Source: Hedera helix
Taxonomy: Eukaryota > Streptophyta > Magnoliopsida > Apiales > Araliaceae
Assembly (NCBI GenBank): GCA_947179155.2
Contig: OX359284.1
Span: 8,356,432 to 8,420,431, forward strand
DNA: 64,000 nucleotides
Reading direction: 5' to 3'
The notes under the pieces are model-generated. The model was not told where the DNA came from. It did no database searches and saw only the letters and a list, made by a program, of their open reading frames with translations. This document shows positions 23,927-36,296 of the stretch, piece by piece (position 1 is the first letter of the stretch; every line of letters starts with the position of its first letter). The translations under genes were made by a program, and so were the position numbers.

Positions 23927-25811
23927 ATTTATACCTTACACATTCATCTTTATCTTCTCAATTCATATAAATTCTCTTCACATTCTATAAATCATTTCTT
24001 AATACTTCTATCATTCAACACTAGGTTTTTAAACACTAACCTTTACTTAATTTATCATAATCCTTATTTGGAATTACCTTTAAAATCTCATAATCCTTAT
24101 TTGGAATTACTTTTAAAATCTATTAATCCTTATTTGGAATTACTTTTAAAATCCCGGGGTATCACATTCACCCCTCCTTCAAAAATTTCGTCATCGAAAT
24201 TTCTATGTATTAATATCTTATTCATTTTCAACTTACACAATTCTTTTGCATTTATGTCACATATCTTTCTTTCCTTCCTTTCTCGTGGTCATTGCACATT
24301 GCAATTTTCTAATTCAACGTAATTCATAATTTCTTCACCTCACCATTATTACTTTTATTATTACTCACATTTAAATAATACTACCCCATCCTACCATCCA
24401 ATCTTCATAAGAGTAGAGAAAAATTAAGAAAATTTAAACAGAACTTTTCGTAGTATGCTGAATGAACATGTATCCCGGTTTAACAGTACTTCACTCCCAG
24501 AGTACCTCATACTGCAACCCACTAAAGTAATTAATTTTTCATAATAGTCTGAACATGATCCCGGTTTAGCAGTATTTCACTCCCAGAGTACCTCATACTG
24601 CAAACCCTGACAGTGGATTAGTTTGTCATTAAAGTGATGGATGTTTCACCATACTGTGTCTTTCTATGTCAGGCGACCATTTGATCAACCTGCAATATTC
24701 TTAATCTTTTTGTTCATCTCAGCCTTAGAATTCATTCAAAGATAATTTAATTAGGTATAACTTTCAAAGAATATGAAGTCAATACATTTCAAAATTTGTC
24801 TAGCTGAATCAATAGCTCATACTTATATTTCTTCAACGCTTGTCTAGCCAGATCAATTGGCATAAACTTTCTTTCAACTATTTATAACCCGCAGATTTTT
24901 TTTTTTAAAACATATAACATGCCAAAACTTTTCGAAACGTCCAGCCGAGTCAAATGGCATGGACTTATAGCTTTGACATACTTTCATAAATCAAAATCAT
25001 TTATGACTTCATGTTACCGCATCATCTTGACAGTACGTTGAGAATTCCGCCGTTAACAATTCCTACACCATACTTTATGATGTTGAATCATCTTATGACG
25101 AAATAGTACCGCACCGTCTCAACAACACGTTGAGCATTCCGTCATTCATCATATCTACACCGGGCTAAAAGGTGCATGGATGATTATTTTGAAATACATT
25201 TTGATGTTAAAAATATTTTTGTCTAACCGAAACAAGTAGCATAGACACTTTTTAAATCGCTTTAAAATTCATTTGCATTTTTCAAAGCATATTTGTGTTA
25301 AATTAGCTTAAGGTCAAAAATATTCGAAGTCTAGCAAAGCTAGAAGAATGGGAATATCCTAAATTCTCTAACATTCACCTTGTGCTTCTTCACTTAATTA
25401 TATTATTTAATTATTAGGACTATTATTATTTATCATATTAAAATTTCTAACTACTCCAACTTTTCTATACCCCCATATAGTTCATCAAACTTACCATACA
25501 TTATGAGTCCAGGAACTTACCACAAGAATATGAGTTTTAAAGCTTGTCCTAGCAATATGTAGTTTAAGAACATATTAAAGACTATCCATATGCTGAGGGG
25601 CTCAAAACATACCATACGATTATGAGTCATTGACTTACCATATGCATGAGTTTTAAGAACTCGTGCCTAACTTAATATTATCTATCTATCAAAATTGCTA
25701 GCACGACTCTAACATTTCAATGATTATCACATAGTTACAAAGAAAACACAAGTCCCCTGCCCATACAAAGGATTGTGCAACTCAGTCACCACGTGAGTCC
25801 TCAATTGAAAT
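23927..25811 (-). mobile_element. Left palindrome arm: family B internal region (minus)
   Basis: Non-coding remnant of the internal region and the reverse complement of about 25892-27720. It includes a second chromovirus-type tail and LTR start, TGTGATACCCC read on the minus strand from 24166. It also has two copies of a block beginning TCCCGGTTT and ending CATACTGCAA (24474-24519 and 24559-24603), and several GTCTAGCC...GCATAGAC hairpins (24842 onward). No open frame has protein similarity that I recognise. Confidence 0.7.
24056..24155. repeat. 33-bp tandem triplication
   Basis: Three 33-base units beginning CATAATCCTTATTTGGAATT, directly before the inverted TGTGATACCCC end. The mirror position in the right arm (27590-27615) has a single copy, so the triplication arose in the left arm after the palindrome formed. 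Confidence 0.9.
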
Positions 25812-25891
25812 AGTACAAGAAGAACTCAGAGAATGATGAGATATGATTTACAAAAATGTTATGATAAGGGGGCAGAAAGTTTGGGTACGAA
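25812..25891. other. Palindrome centre, 80-bp spacer
   Basis: The arms end in TCAATTGAAAT (to 25811) and ATTTCAATTGA (from 25892). The 80 bases between are not self-complementary and have no recognised match in the window. Confidence 0.85.
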
Positions 25892-28105
25892 ATTTCAATT
25901 GAGGACTCACGTGGTGACTGAGTTGCACAATCCTTTGTATGGGCAGGGAATTTGTGTTTACTTAGTTACTGTGTGATAATCATTGAAATGTTAGAGTCGT
26001 GCTAACAGTTTGATAGATAGATAATATTAAGTTTAGGCACGAGTTCTTAAAACTCATACATATGGTAAGTCCATGACTTACAATCGTATGGTATGTTTTG
26101 AGCCCCTCAGCATATGAATAGTTTTTGATTTGTTCTCAGACTACGTATTGCTAGGACAAGCTCTGAAACTCATATTCTTGTGGTAAGTTCCTGGACTCAT
26201 AATGTGTGGTAAGTTTGATGAACTATACGGGGGTATAGAAAAGTTGGAGTAGTTAGAAATCTTTAATATGATAAATAATAATAGTCATAGCAATAAATTT
26301 AATGACTACGTGAAGAAGCAGAAGGTGAATGTTTAGGGAATTTAGGATATTCCCACTCTTCTAGCTTTGTTAGATTTCAAAATTTTTGACCTCAAGCTAA
26401 TTTGGCACGAATGTGCTTTGAAAAATATAAATGAATTTTAAAGCGATTCAAAAAGTGTCTATGCTACCTGTTTCGGCTAGACAAAAATATTTTTAACATC
26501 AAAATGTATTTCAAAAGAATCATCAATGCACCTTTTAGCCCGGTGTAGATGTGATGAATGACGGAATGCTCAACGTGTTGTGGAGACGGTGCGGTACTAT
26601 TTCGTCATAAAATGATTCAGCTCCATAAAGTATGGTGTAGGAATTGTTAATGACGGAATTCTCAACGGACTGTCAAAATGATGCGGTAACATAAAGTCAT
26701 AAATAATTTTGATTTATGAAAGTATGTCAAAGCTAATAGTCAATGCCATTTGACATGGCTAGACGTTTTGAAAAGTTTTGACATGATGAATGTTTTAAAA
26801 ATTTCTGCAAATTATAAAGTGTTAAAAGAAAGTCTATGCTAATTGATCTGGCTAGACAAGCGTTGAAGAAATATAAGTCTGAGCTATTGATTCAGCTAGA
26901 TAATTTTTGAAAAGTATTCATTGAATTCATATTCTTTGAAAGTTATACATAATCAAATTATTTTGAATGAATTCTAAGGCTGAGATGAATAAAGAGATTA
27001 AGAATATTGCAGGTTGATCGAATGGTCACCTGACATAAGAAGACACAGGCATTGCAGATTGATCATCTGGCGTGCCAATATATGGTGAAACATCCATCAC
27101 TTTAATGACAGATTGATCCACTGTCAGGGTTTGCAGTACGAGGTACTCTGGGAGTGAAGTACTGTTAAACCGGGATACATGTTTATTTTAATGACAGACT
27201 AATTCATTGTTAGTGGTTTGCAGTATGATGTATCTGGGAGTGGAATAATGTTAAACCGGGATAAAAGTTCATTCAGCATACTACAAAAAGTTTTATTTTT
27301 CTCTACTCTTATGAAGGTTGGATGGTAGGATGGGGTAGTATTCTTTAAATTATGAGCGATAATGAAAGTAATAATTATAAAGTAAAGAAATTATGAAAAA
27401 TGATGGATTAAAAAAATTGCAATGGGCAATGATCATGAGAAAGGAAGGAAAAAAGATATGTGGAAAGAAAGATATGTGGAATGAATGCAAAGGAATTGTG
27501 TATGTTGCAAATGAGTGAAATATTAGTACATAGAAATTTCGAGGACGAAATTTTTGAAGGAGGAGTGAATGTGATACCCCAAGATTTTTGGAATAATTCC
27601 AAATAAGGATTATGATGAATTAAGTAAAGGTTAGCATTTAAAGTCTAGTGTTGAATGATAGAAGTATTAAGGAATAATTTATGGAATATGAAGAATATTT
27701 AGGTGAATTAAGAAGAAAATGATGAATGTACAGAGTATAAGTGAGGTGTAATAGAATGTATGAAATAAGTTGATTGAGTAAGGGTAGGTATGATTAAAGA
27801 ACAAAAATTTTCAGAAAATGAGAAACCATCTTGATAAGTATATCAAGAAATGAATTAAAGTGTTATTAAAAAAATTTGTAGAGAAATATGAAATGTAATA
27901 TTACAAAGAAATTGTGAATTGAATTAAGAGTTGAATATTCTGACAGTTATGACCACTATGGATATTAAAGAGGTAAAATGTGATTATTATGAATTAAATT
28001 GTTATTTATCAAGATAAGGGTATAACAAGGTGCTATGGATAAAATACGTATGATTATTAAGGTAATTATGATTCCGAAGACGGAATCCTGTTAAGGGGGG
28101 GAAAA
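25892..28105 (+). mobile_element. Right palindrome arm: family B internal region (plus)
   Basis: Mirror of the left arm without the nested LTR. It ends with a chromovirus-type polyprotein tail (NYDSEDGILLRGGK, 28058-28099) and a polypurine tract AAGGGGGGGAAAA directly before the LTR start at 28106. Earlier at 27535-27570 a second tail reading NFEDEIFEGGVN is followed by TGTGATACCCC, the start of another LTR type, so the internal region already contained a piece of a second gypsy element when it was duplicated. The remaining sequence is non-coding. Confidence 0.72.
27535..27582 (+). pseudogene. Chromovirus-type polyprotein tail and start of a foreign LTR (family E)
   Basis: One frame reads NFEDEIFEGGVNVIP. 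The FEDEI...GG tail beside a purine tract is characteristic of plant chromoviruses, where the pol frame ends in or near the polypurine tract. TGTGATACCCC from 27570 is a common plant gypsy LTR start. The LTR itself is not complete here. The mirror copy is at about 24154-24201. Confidence 0.6.
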
Positions 28106-31100
28106 TGTGAGGATCCAAATTTTCGGAATTATTTAATAAAAATTAAATAAGAATTTAACTGATAAAATTTTCAAGATTGTGTAAATAAATTATTATTTTA
28201 TGTGATTTAAAGTATTTGATGAGATTTAATTGGTAAATTAAATCTGTACAATGATGGTGATGAATGGTGTTGATTTAAAATAATTAAAAAGTAAATAAAT
28301 TGTTTAAAAATAATTTATTAAGAATAAGAGAAATTTCAGGTAAATGTACAATAAATTATACAATTAAATTATTATGAAAATGCAGAAATTATGATTTAAA
28401 TGAGGTTATATGATAATGTGAGGTATATGAGTTAAATATGAATATATGTACATTAGTATATATATGTGTGTGCATGTTTAATTGTGATAAGGATAAATTT
28501 CGTTAATTATGGAAATTAGGGGATTAATAATTAATTAATCCAAAATTAAATAAAAAGTGGATGAGGAAGTTAATAAAAGTATAATTATTGATTTTAGATT
28601 TAATCAAGAATTATGGTGGAAATTTAAAAATTAATTGAGAAGAAATGTAATTATATAAATTATATAATTTATATAAGGAAATTAAAGTGATGTATGAAGG
28701 AAATTATAATTATATAAATTATATAAGAATAATTATATAATTTATATAAGAGTATTAAAATAATGAGAGAGTTAATGAATGTGTAATTATTGATTATATA
28801 ATTAATTGATAACTATGGAGGAATTTAAGAAATTATTTAAAAGGAGAATGTAATTATATAATATTAAATTATATAATATATATAAAAGAAAGGTTTTAAG
28901 TTATTAAAAATTATATTTATGTATAATGGAATTATTATGACTTTTATGAAGGATAATATTTTAGACACGAGAACATGTTAGTGTAACATGTTGTCCAAGT
29001 AACGAAGTGAAAATTACGAAAAATAATTTTTAAATGTTATATGAATTATTTTATGAATTTTGAAAGTATAAATTATCTCATATAATTACATGCATGACGT
29101 TATGCGTGTACAAAATTTGTCAAATAAAGTACCCAAAAGAGATATTAAAATTACTTATAAATCATGTTATGATTTTTGGTTAATTAAAATAAATATTTTA
29201 TATATATTATATAAAATATTTATTATACGGAATAATTATGTAATGTAGTAAATATTTAATTTTGCATGGGAATTTCCGGAAACTTCTAAGTTTTGCTGCG
29301 TGAAGGAGATAGAGATTGGCTAAGGTGGTGGAAGTTTATTTATTCCAAAGTGGGTTCACTTTTGTTGGCTATAAAAAGAAAGAAAAAGGAAATAAAAGAA
29401 GGAAAAGAAAAACAAAAGAAAAGAAGAAAAACATAAAATATACTCTCTCATTTCTCCACCTTCCACCGTAGCCACCATTACCGCCACTAAGCTCCACCAC
29501 CACCACCACAAGAGAGCGAATCTTTGGTGCTATCTAAGGGGTTTATCAAGCTTCATGGAAAGACTTTTCAAGTTTTGAAGGTATAAAACTAAATTGTTTG
29601 ATTATTTTGGTATTTAAGGTGTAAATTATATTTTGTCAAAAATTAGGAAATAATTAAAATAATTATTCTAAATAATTTTTGCATGTATAGTTATGAATTA
29701 TATGATTTTTGGATGTATTATGTTATGAAAGTTGGGATAAAAAATGGATTAAAATAGAAAAGTTGATGCACTGTTTCTCGATTGGAAGAAGAAGAATGAA
29801 AAAGGGATGACCACGCATTGCGCGCGGATAAATTTTGTTCCGCCCAGATAAAAACGACGTCGTTTTGGGCAGTAGGGGGGGGCGCAACGCGCGACAGAAG
29901 ATTCCGGAATCAGGGGCCGAACGACGTCGTTTTGAGACACCGGGGGTTGGACCGCGCAATGCGTGACCGACAAATTCCCTAATAATTACGGTTTTGCCCT
30001 TGGCCTTTTCGGTAAATACCTAGTGTGTCCCTGTTAGGCAAAATTACGGCTATGCCCCTGAGCTTTCTGGAAAATGCCAAATGTATCCCTAAGGTTGCGA
30101 AAATTACGAAAATGCCCCCAGAAATTATTTTTAATTGAAATAAATGTTTATAAATTGTTTAAAAATTATAGAAAATTATAGAAAAATACTAAAAATATAG
30201 AAATGCTGTTTGGGCATTAAATTTAATATTTTTATAAAAATATTAAATATTGGGGATTAATATTTAAGTCTGTAGTGAATGTATTTGATATTAAGTTAAA
30301 TTAATATATTGAAGGATGATGTTAATATAATTAACTATTTTAATTAATAATTGACCCTATACCCTAAAATAAATCGTCGAGTAGGGTTAATTATGTTATA
30401 GATGATATTAATTAAGTAAATTAATATTATAAAGAGATAAATAATTATTATTTGATTATTTTATGATCATAGGTTGATCGAGTTAAGGGTTTGAGCTATC
30501 AATTTAAATAATTGGACGACAGGCAAGTTTTTTAGTAATGGTTAATTGTTATATGTAACTTAAATTGCTCAATTGCTTATGAAATTCCTGTTACGTGATT
30601 AATTGATAATTTGCCTTATGTGTACCCATGAAATTCGTTGCAATATTCGATGCTCGTGAAATATGCTGCTTTAGTAGAAACACAACACATGATATATAAC
30701 ATGCACAGAGCATGTTATGTTATGTGATACGTAAGGCATGTAATGTGTTTACTGTTAAACTTACTGAGCCGTTGTGCTCTTTCCTTGCATCATATAAACT
30801 TTTGCAGGTAAAGAAATAAATTTCAAGAATATCAGATTTTGTTAGAGATGGATTATCCTAGAAGGTTGTGAACGTAATTATTATATTTTCAATATTATAA
30901 TTCAATGTGGATACATTTGCTAGTTTACATTGATGTGATGTATGTATATATAAAGTGGATCCGGATAGGATGAGTAAAGATAAAATTGTGTACTGTGATT
31001 ATTCCAGACAGTTGTTACGATATAGAGTTTTTGATTATGAATTATGAAACAAAGAATATTGTATGGATATAGATAATATTAAATTTTTGAAAATTGAGCT

Positions 31101-31382
31101 TTACGATACTTGTAACAGAAAGAAAAAGTAAAGGTTGCGATCTAGGGACTAGGATCGATATATTAAATTTTTAAATATTCAAATATTTTAATACAAGGAT
31201 TGAGAAAAAGAAAAAAATTTATACCGAAAAATTTGGTAATTGATGATTTTGAAATCAACTAATGGATCAGTTAAGGTGATTAAAGATTTATTAACGAACT
31301 GAAATTTGGACGTAAGGAAAATAAAGTAAGATAAACATGAAAATTAAGGTAAGAAGTTTGGTTGAATTTTGGGGTCGTTACA
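28106..31382 (+). mobile_element. Family B LTR, inverted copy (plus)
   Basis: Starts TGTGAGGATCCAAATTTTCGG after the polypurine tract and ends TTTTGGGGTCGTTACA, 3.3 kb. It is the reverse-complement counterpart of 16336-19749 with noticeable divergence (mismatches and indels). It has a TATA box at 29370 and a GC module at 29810-29980 with AAAACGACGTCGTTTT, a perfect 16-base palindrome near 29850. Confidence 0.88.
29370..29378 (+). promoter_or_regulatory. Possible LTR TATA box
   Basis: TATAAAAAG preceded by GGC, followed by a long AAAGAAAAGG-type purine tract. It corresponds to the minus-strand TATAAAAGG of the other family B LTRs. Confidence 0.5.
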
Positions 31383-31600
31383 GTCGTAGCACATACCTTA
31401 ACATGCTTGGTGTGTGTCATACATCATGTGTTAAGCTTCTATTCAGGCATTATATCTTAAATATAGTCATATCATTTCACAAAGTACAAATTATTGCCAC
31501 ATTAATCACGTATCACATAACACACAATTTGTATGCATTTAAAGCACGAATTACATATCATAACAGTCCAACATTTAACATAAAAGGACTGAAGAACTTG
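31383..31600 (-). mobile_element. Family B LTR fragment (minus)
   Basis: Matches 16990-17207 of the left LTR in the same orientation: ACATACCTTAACATGCTTGGTG through GGACTGAAGAACTTG. It is bounded on the left by the complete LTR end at 31382 and on the right by an inversion junction. Confidence 0.75.
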
Positions 31601-32227
31601 CTGAGCCGTTGTGCTCATTACTTGCATAATATACATTTTTGCAGGAAAAGATATAAATTTCAAGAATATCGGATATGATAGAGATGAATTACCTAGAAGG
31701 TTGGAAACGTAATTGATATATTTCCAACATTAAAATTCAGTGTGAGAAATTTATTAATTTTACTGTGATGAGTTGTATATATATATAAGTTGAATCTGGA
31801 TATGATAAAAGTTCAATTATGAACTGTGATTGTTCAAGATAATTGTTACAATAGAAATTATTATATGTTTGATTACGAATGATGCAACAAGGAATATTTG
31901 TATGAAAATAAATAATATTAGATTTTGAATGTGAGCATTATGACACGAGTAATAAAAAGAAAAAGTAAAGGTTGCGATCTAGGGACTAGGATCGAGGAAT
32001 TAAGATTTTAAATATTCAAATGTTTTAATATAATGATTGAGAAAGAGAAAAGTGGAAGTGAAAAATTTATACCAAAAAATTAGTACTTGATGATTTTAAA
32101 ATCATTTAATGGATTAACTAAGAGGATTAAAGATTTATTAATGAATCGAAATTTGGACGTTATGAAAATAATGTATAATAAATACAAAATTTAAGGGAGT
32201 AAAGTTGGTCGAATTTCGGGGTCGTCA
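31601..32227 (+). mobile_element. Family B LTR fragment, inverted (plus)
   Basis: Reverse complement of about 16336-16965, the R/U5 end of the LTR, from CTGAGCCGTTGTGCTCATTACTTGC to GGTCGAATTTCGGGGTCGTCA. Its closest relative is the outer left LTR, which has the same GTTGGTCGAATTTCGGGGTCGT end, rather than the 28106-31382 copy. It is flanked by minus-strand LTR pieces on both sides. Confidence 0.78.
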
Positions 32228-34900
32228 TTATATCTCAAATATGTTCATGTCCTTTCACAAAGTACATATTGTTGCCACGTCAATCACAAATCACATAACA
32301 CGTAATTTGTATGCATTTAAAACAAGAATTACATATTATAACATTCAACATTTAAGGACTGAAGAACTTGCCTGGATTGTCCAATTATTTAATTGATAGC
32401 TCAAAACCCTCTCTTGATCAACCTATGATCATAAAGTAATCAATTAATAATTATTTATCCTTTTATGATATTAATTTAATTAATTAATATCATCTATAAT
32501 GTAATTAACCTTACCCGACGATTTATTTTATGTTACCGGGCCAATTACTCTTTATATGGTTAATTATATTAACCTCGTTCCTTGAAATATTAATTTAACT
32601 TAATATTCAATACATTCACTACGGACAATCTAGCTTATCGGATAAATTTTAGCATATTTGGTTGTCCAAAAAATTTATTTAAGCATTTTCTAGCTTTTAA
32701 ACTTAATAGATTAATATTTAAAATATTTAAATATTAATCCCCAATATTTAATATTTTTTCAAAAATATTAAATTTAATGCCCAAACATCATTTCTATATT
32801 TTTAGTATTTTTCTATAATTTTAAACATTTATTTAATTAAAAACTAATTCTGGGGGAATTTTGGTAATTTTCGCGCCCTTAGGGACATAACCGGAATTTT
32901 CTGAAAAGTCGAGGGGCATAACCGTAATTTCTACAGTCAAAGGACACGGTAGGTATTAATTGAAAAATCCAAGGGCATAATTGTCATTTCGGCCCAATTC
33001 GTCGATCACACATAGCGCGCGGCCCCCCACAGTCGACGCCAAACGGCGTCGTTTTGACCCTTCTTCCGGAATTTTCTACCGCGCATCGCGCGGCCTGCCC
33101 TAACCGCTCCAAAACGCCGTCGTTTTGAGCCCTTTCGCGGAAAAAAAACTTAAGCCGCGCAATGCGCGGCTCTCATTTTTTTTCCCTCCCAGTTTTCTCT
33201 TCCGGAAGCTTCAAAATATAACACAAAACCCAACTTTGATCCATATTTTCATCACAAAATTATATAATTTAATAAAATTCATAGATATACATCTATAAAT
33301 GATTTAAAATAATTATTCTAATTATTTATAATTTTTTCATAAAATTATTTTAACACAAACAATTACAAAAGTTAGCTAAAAGAATTAATTTTTATACCTT
33401 CTCAAGCCCAAAATTTCCTTTAAAGCTTGTTCCATACTTGTTGGCACCCAAAGATTTCCTTCCCTTGGTGGCTATGAAGATTTTCCGGTGAAGGTGATGG
33501 TTACGGGTGGTGGAGAGGAGAGCAAAACTTGTTTTGTTTATTTTCTTTTCTCATTTCTTTTCTCTTCCTTTTGTTACTTTTTCTTTCCTTTTATAAGCAA
33601 ACACTTAACCACTTTTTGGTGATAATTTTAATTCCACCGACTTAAGTCTCTCGGACGTTCCAATTCAAAATAATTTCCATGCAAAGTTACCAATTTAATA
33701 CATTACATAATTATTACATATAATAAATATTTTATAAAATGTATATAAAATATTTATTTTAATTCATTAAAAATCAAAAATTGATTTATAAATAATATTA
33801 ATACCTCTTTTGGGTACTTAACTTGACAAATTTTGTACATGCATAATGACATGCATGTACTTATATGAGGTAATTTATACATCCAAAATTCATAAAATAA
33901 TTCATATAACATATAAAAATTATTTTTCATAATTTTTCACTTCATTACTTGGACAACATGTTACACTAACATGTTCACGTTTCCGAAATATTATCCTTCA
34001 TAAAAATCATAACAATTCAATTAGACATAAACACAATTTTTAATGAATTAAAACATTCATTTTTCCTCATTTAATTTCATTTCTTTACATTTCACTTTAA
34101 TTTCTTTATATATAAATTATATAATTTAATATTATATAATGTATGTATTTACATTCTCATTTCTTAAATAATTTCTTAAACTCCTCCATAATTATCAATT
34201 AATTATATAACCAAAATTATACATTTATTAATTCTCTAATTAATTTAATCCTCTTATATAAATTATATAATTATTCTTATATAATTTATATAATTATTAT
34301 TTCCTTCATATCTTACTTTAATTTTCTTATATAAATTATATAATTTATATAATTACTTTTCTTCTCAATTAATTTCTAAACTTCCTCCAAAATTCTTGAT
34401 TAAATCTAAATTCAATAATTATAATTTTACTAACTCCCTCATTAACCTTTCATAAATTTTCGGATTAATTTAACTATTAATCCCTTTATTTCCATAATTA
34501 ATGGAATTTATTATTATCAATTAAACATGCACATTTATATACATACAAATGTATATATATAATCATATCTAAATCCCATATTTCACATTACCACATAACA
34601 CTATTTAAATAACAATTTCTATACTTTCACAACAATTTAATTGTACAATTTATTGTACATTTACAAGAAATTTCTCTTATTCTTCATAAATTGTTTCCAA
34701 ACAATTTATTTACTTTTTCAATTATTTTAAATTCACACAAATCATCACCATCTTTGTACCGATTTAATTTACCAATTAAATCTTATCATATACCTTAAAA
34801 TCACATAAAATAATAATTAATTTAAACAACCTTGATAATTTTATCAATTAAATTCTTATTTAATTATTATTAAATAATTCTGAAAATTCGGATCCTCACA
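32228..34900 (-). mobile_element. Family B LTR, outer right (5' LTR of the minus element, truncated)
   Basis: Closely matches 17057-19749, including the GC module at 32850-33175 and the TATA-like motif near 33590 (minus). It ends at GGATCCTCACA followed by the TTAAG duplication. Its R/U5 end is missing and replaced by the inverted pieces at 31383-32227. The high similarity to the outer left LTR supports the two being the original LTR pair. Confidence 0.85.
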
Positions 34901-34905
34901 TTAAG

Positions 34906-35104
34906 ACTTGGTTTCTTCCATGTCCATAACTCATATGGAGTCTTAGAGAAGGATTTTGAAGGTAACTTATCAAGTAGGTATAAAGCTGTTTCTAGGGCAT
35001 AACCCCAGAAGGATACTGAAAGGTTGGTAAAACTCATCATGGACAAAACCATATTCAACAAGGTACAATTTCTCCTTTTAGATACACCATTCAGCTACGG
35101 TGTA
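34906..35104 (-). pseudogene. Copia-1 integrase, C-terminal part
   Basis: The minus strand encodes LLNMVLSMMSFTNLSVSFWGYALETALYLLDKLPSKSFSKTPYELW (split here: LLNMVLSMMSF, then SVSFWGYALETALYLLDKLP, then SKTPYELW). This is the copia integrase segment after the catalytic core, ending at the TTAAG junction. Copia-3 has the matching region at 56690-56850. The upstream part resumes at 36786 after a solo LTR. Confidence 0.8.
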
Positions 35105-36197
35105 TGTTGGGTGTCAAACCGTACGCATGACAAATCAACACTTACACGCAAGTGCACGTGGTCAACAAGTAATATAAAGTAAGTAAAGTATCGTTCCCAC
35201 GAGGACTATAAATCGTTACTACACTATCAAGCAGCAGTTTTAAAACTATATTGGTTTCTTTAAACAGTGTCAAGTAAATCAATGAGTTGTGAATTAAATT
35301 TAAGCTAAGAAAATTAAAGACAACTAAATAATAACCGATTTAAGCAGACAAAGGAGGTATGGGATTATAACTTCACCTAGGGCGTCATTCAACTGTGCTA
35401 CTTCCTGTTAAACCTAACTGATTATCTCGGATTGTTAGTCGAAAACACGAAACTAAAGCATGACCAACTCTCGTTGCATCATACCCATATCCAACCCAGA
35501 TCCGACCCGAAGGGCAACAGAACGGGAAAGAACACCCAAGTTAATTAAATCACTATATGTCTATGTGACTTAGAGAAAAATGGGTTTACGCGCAATTTTT
35601 CAAAAGACTACGTGTGGTGCTTCGGTATATGTCTATCCTTAGCACTAATCATGCAATCCAACGTCATGTGAAATCATGAACACAAGCTAACATGGTCGGT
35701 TCTAAACTCACACTCCTCATCTCGGTTCCGTGTGAGTTAACAAGGTAAATGATGATCAAGCATTTAAACAATTAAAATAAACCACATTAGACAATCCATA
35801 CATAATCATTTAGCCAAAACAAAGAAGCATAACAAATTGAACTAAACCCTAGGTTTCATTATAATCCCATAAGAGAAGTTAGTTCATAAAAGAAATAACA
35901 ACCATCATCCACAAATGTTCATACATTGGAGCTACAAATGAAAATAAAGAGAAAACAAGGGTTAAGAAATGTAAAGCTCGGGTTCTCTTCTTCAACAACG
36001 GAGTTCCAATGTTGACACAATGCTTCAAACTTCCAATGCCCAGCCCTAAGCTAAACTACTCTAGCTAAATCACAAGGAACAAGAGAGAACAAAGAAAACA
36101 AAGAATGGAAATGGACAATGAGCTCCCTCTTCTTCCTTTTTGACCTAGCTATTCTCTATGTTATCCTCTATATCTTTGCTTGGACTGATACTACTGA

Positions 36198-36206
36198 TAT
36201 ATATAG
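36198..36206 (-). promoter_or_regulatory. Possible LTR TATA box of the family D solo LTR
   Basis: The minus strand reads GGCTATATATATCAG about 90 bases downstream of the array of GC palindromes. Confidence 0.4.
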
Positions 36207-36296
36207 CCTCAAGCGCTTCATTTCCGATCACTGTAGCAAGAAGTTCTTTAATTGGCCCGTTCAAAAAGTCAGATCAGATTTTTGGTGCGAAGGACC

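Larger units (their letters stand above)
16336..34900 (-). mobile_element. Rearranged family B Ty3/gypsy element forming an 18.6-kb palindromic insertion
   Basis: The outer ends are minus-strand family B LTR ends (TGTAACGACCCC on the left, GGATCCTCACA on the right), flanked by TTAAG at 16331-16335 and 34901-34905. Removing the block rejoins copia-1 integrase as in copia-2 near 43240. Inside, in order: LTR(-) 16336-19749, internal(-) to 25811 with a family A solo LTR nested at 20131-23926, spacer 25812-25891, internal(+) 25892-28105, LTR(+) 28106-31382, LTR piece(-) 31383-31600, LTR piece(+) 31601-32227, LTR(-) 32228-34900. The two big arms, about 5.7 kb without the nested LTR and 5.5 kb, are imperfect reverse complements. 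No gag-pol is left except the polyprotein tail, so the element was non-autonomous or gutted. It probably derives from a Tekay/Del-like chromovirus. Confidence 0.88.

Noticed and set aside
23879..24322. 147-codon open frame with NPYLEL repeats
   Set aside because: It starts in a solo LTR end, crosses the TSD and reads the 33-bp triplication; not conserved in the mirror arm.
29723..29973. Two overlapping minus-strand open frames, 74-78 codons
   Set aside because: They span the GC module of the inverted family B LTR; the same module in other LTRs does not keep the frames.
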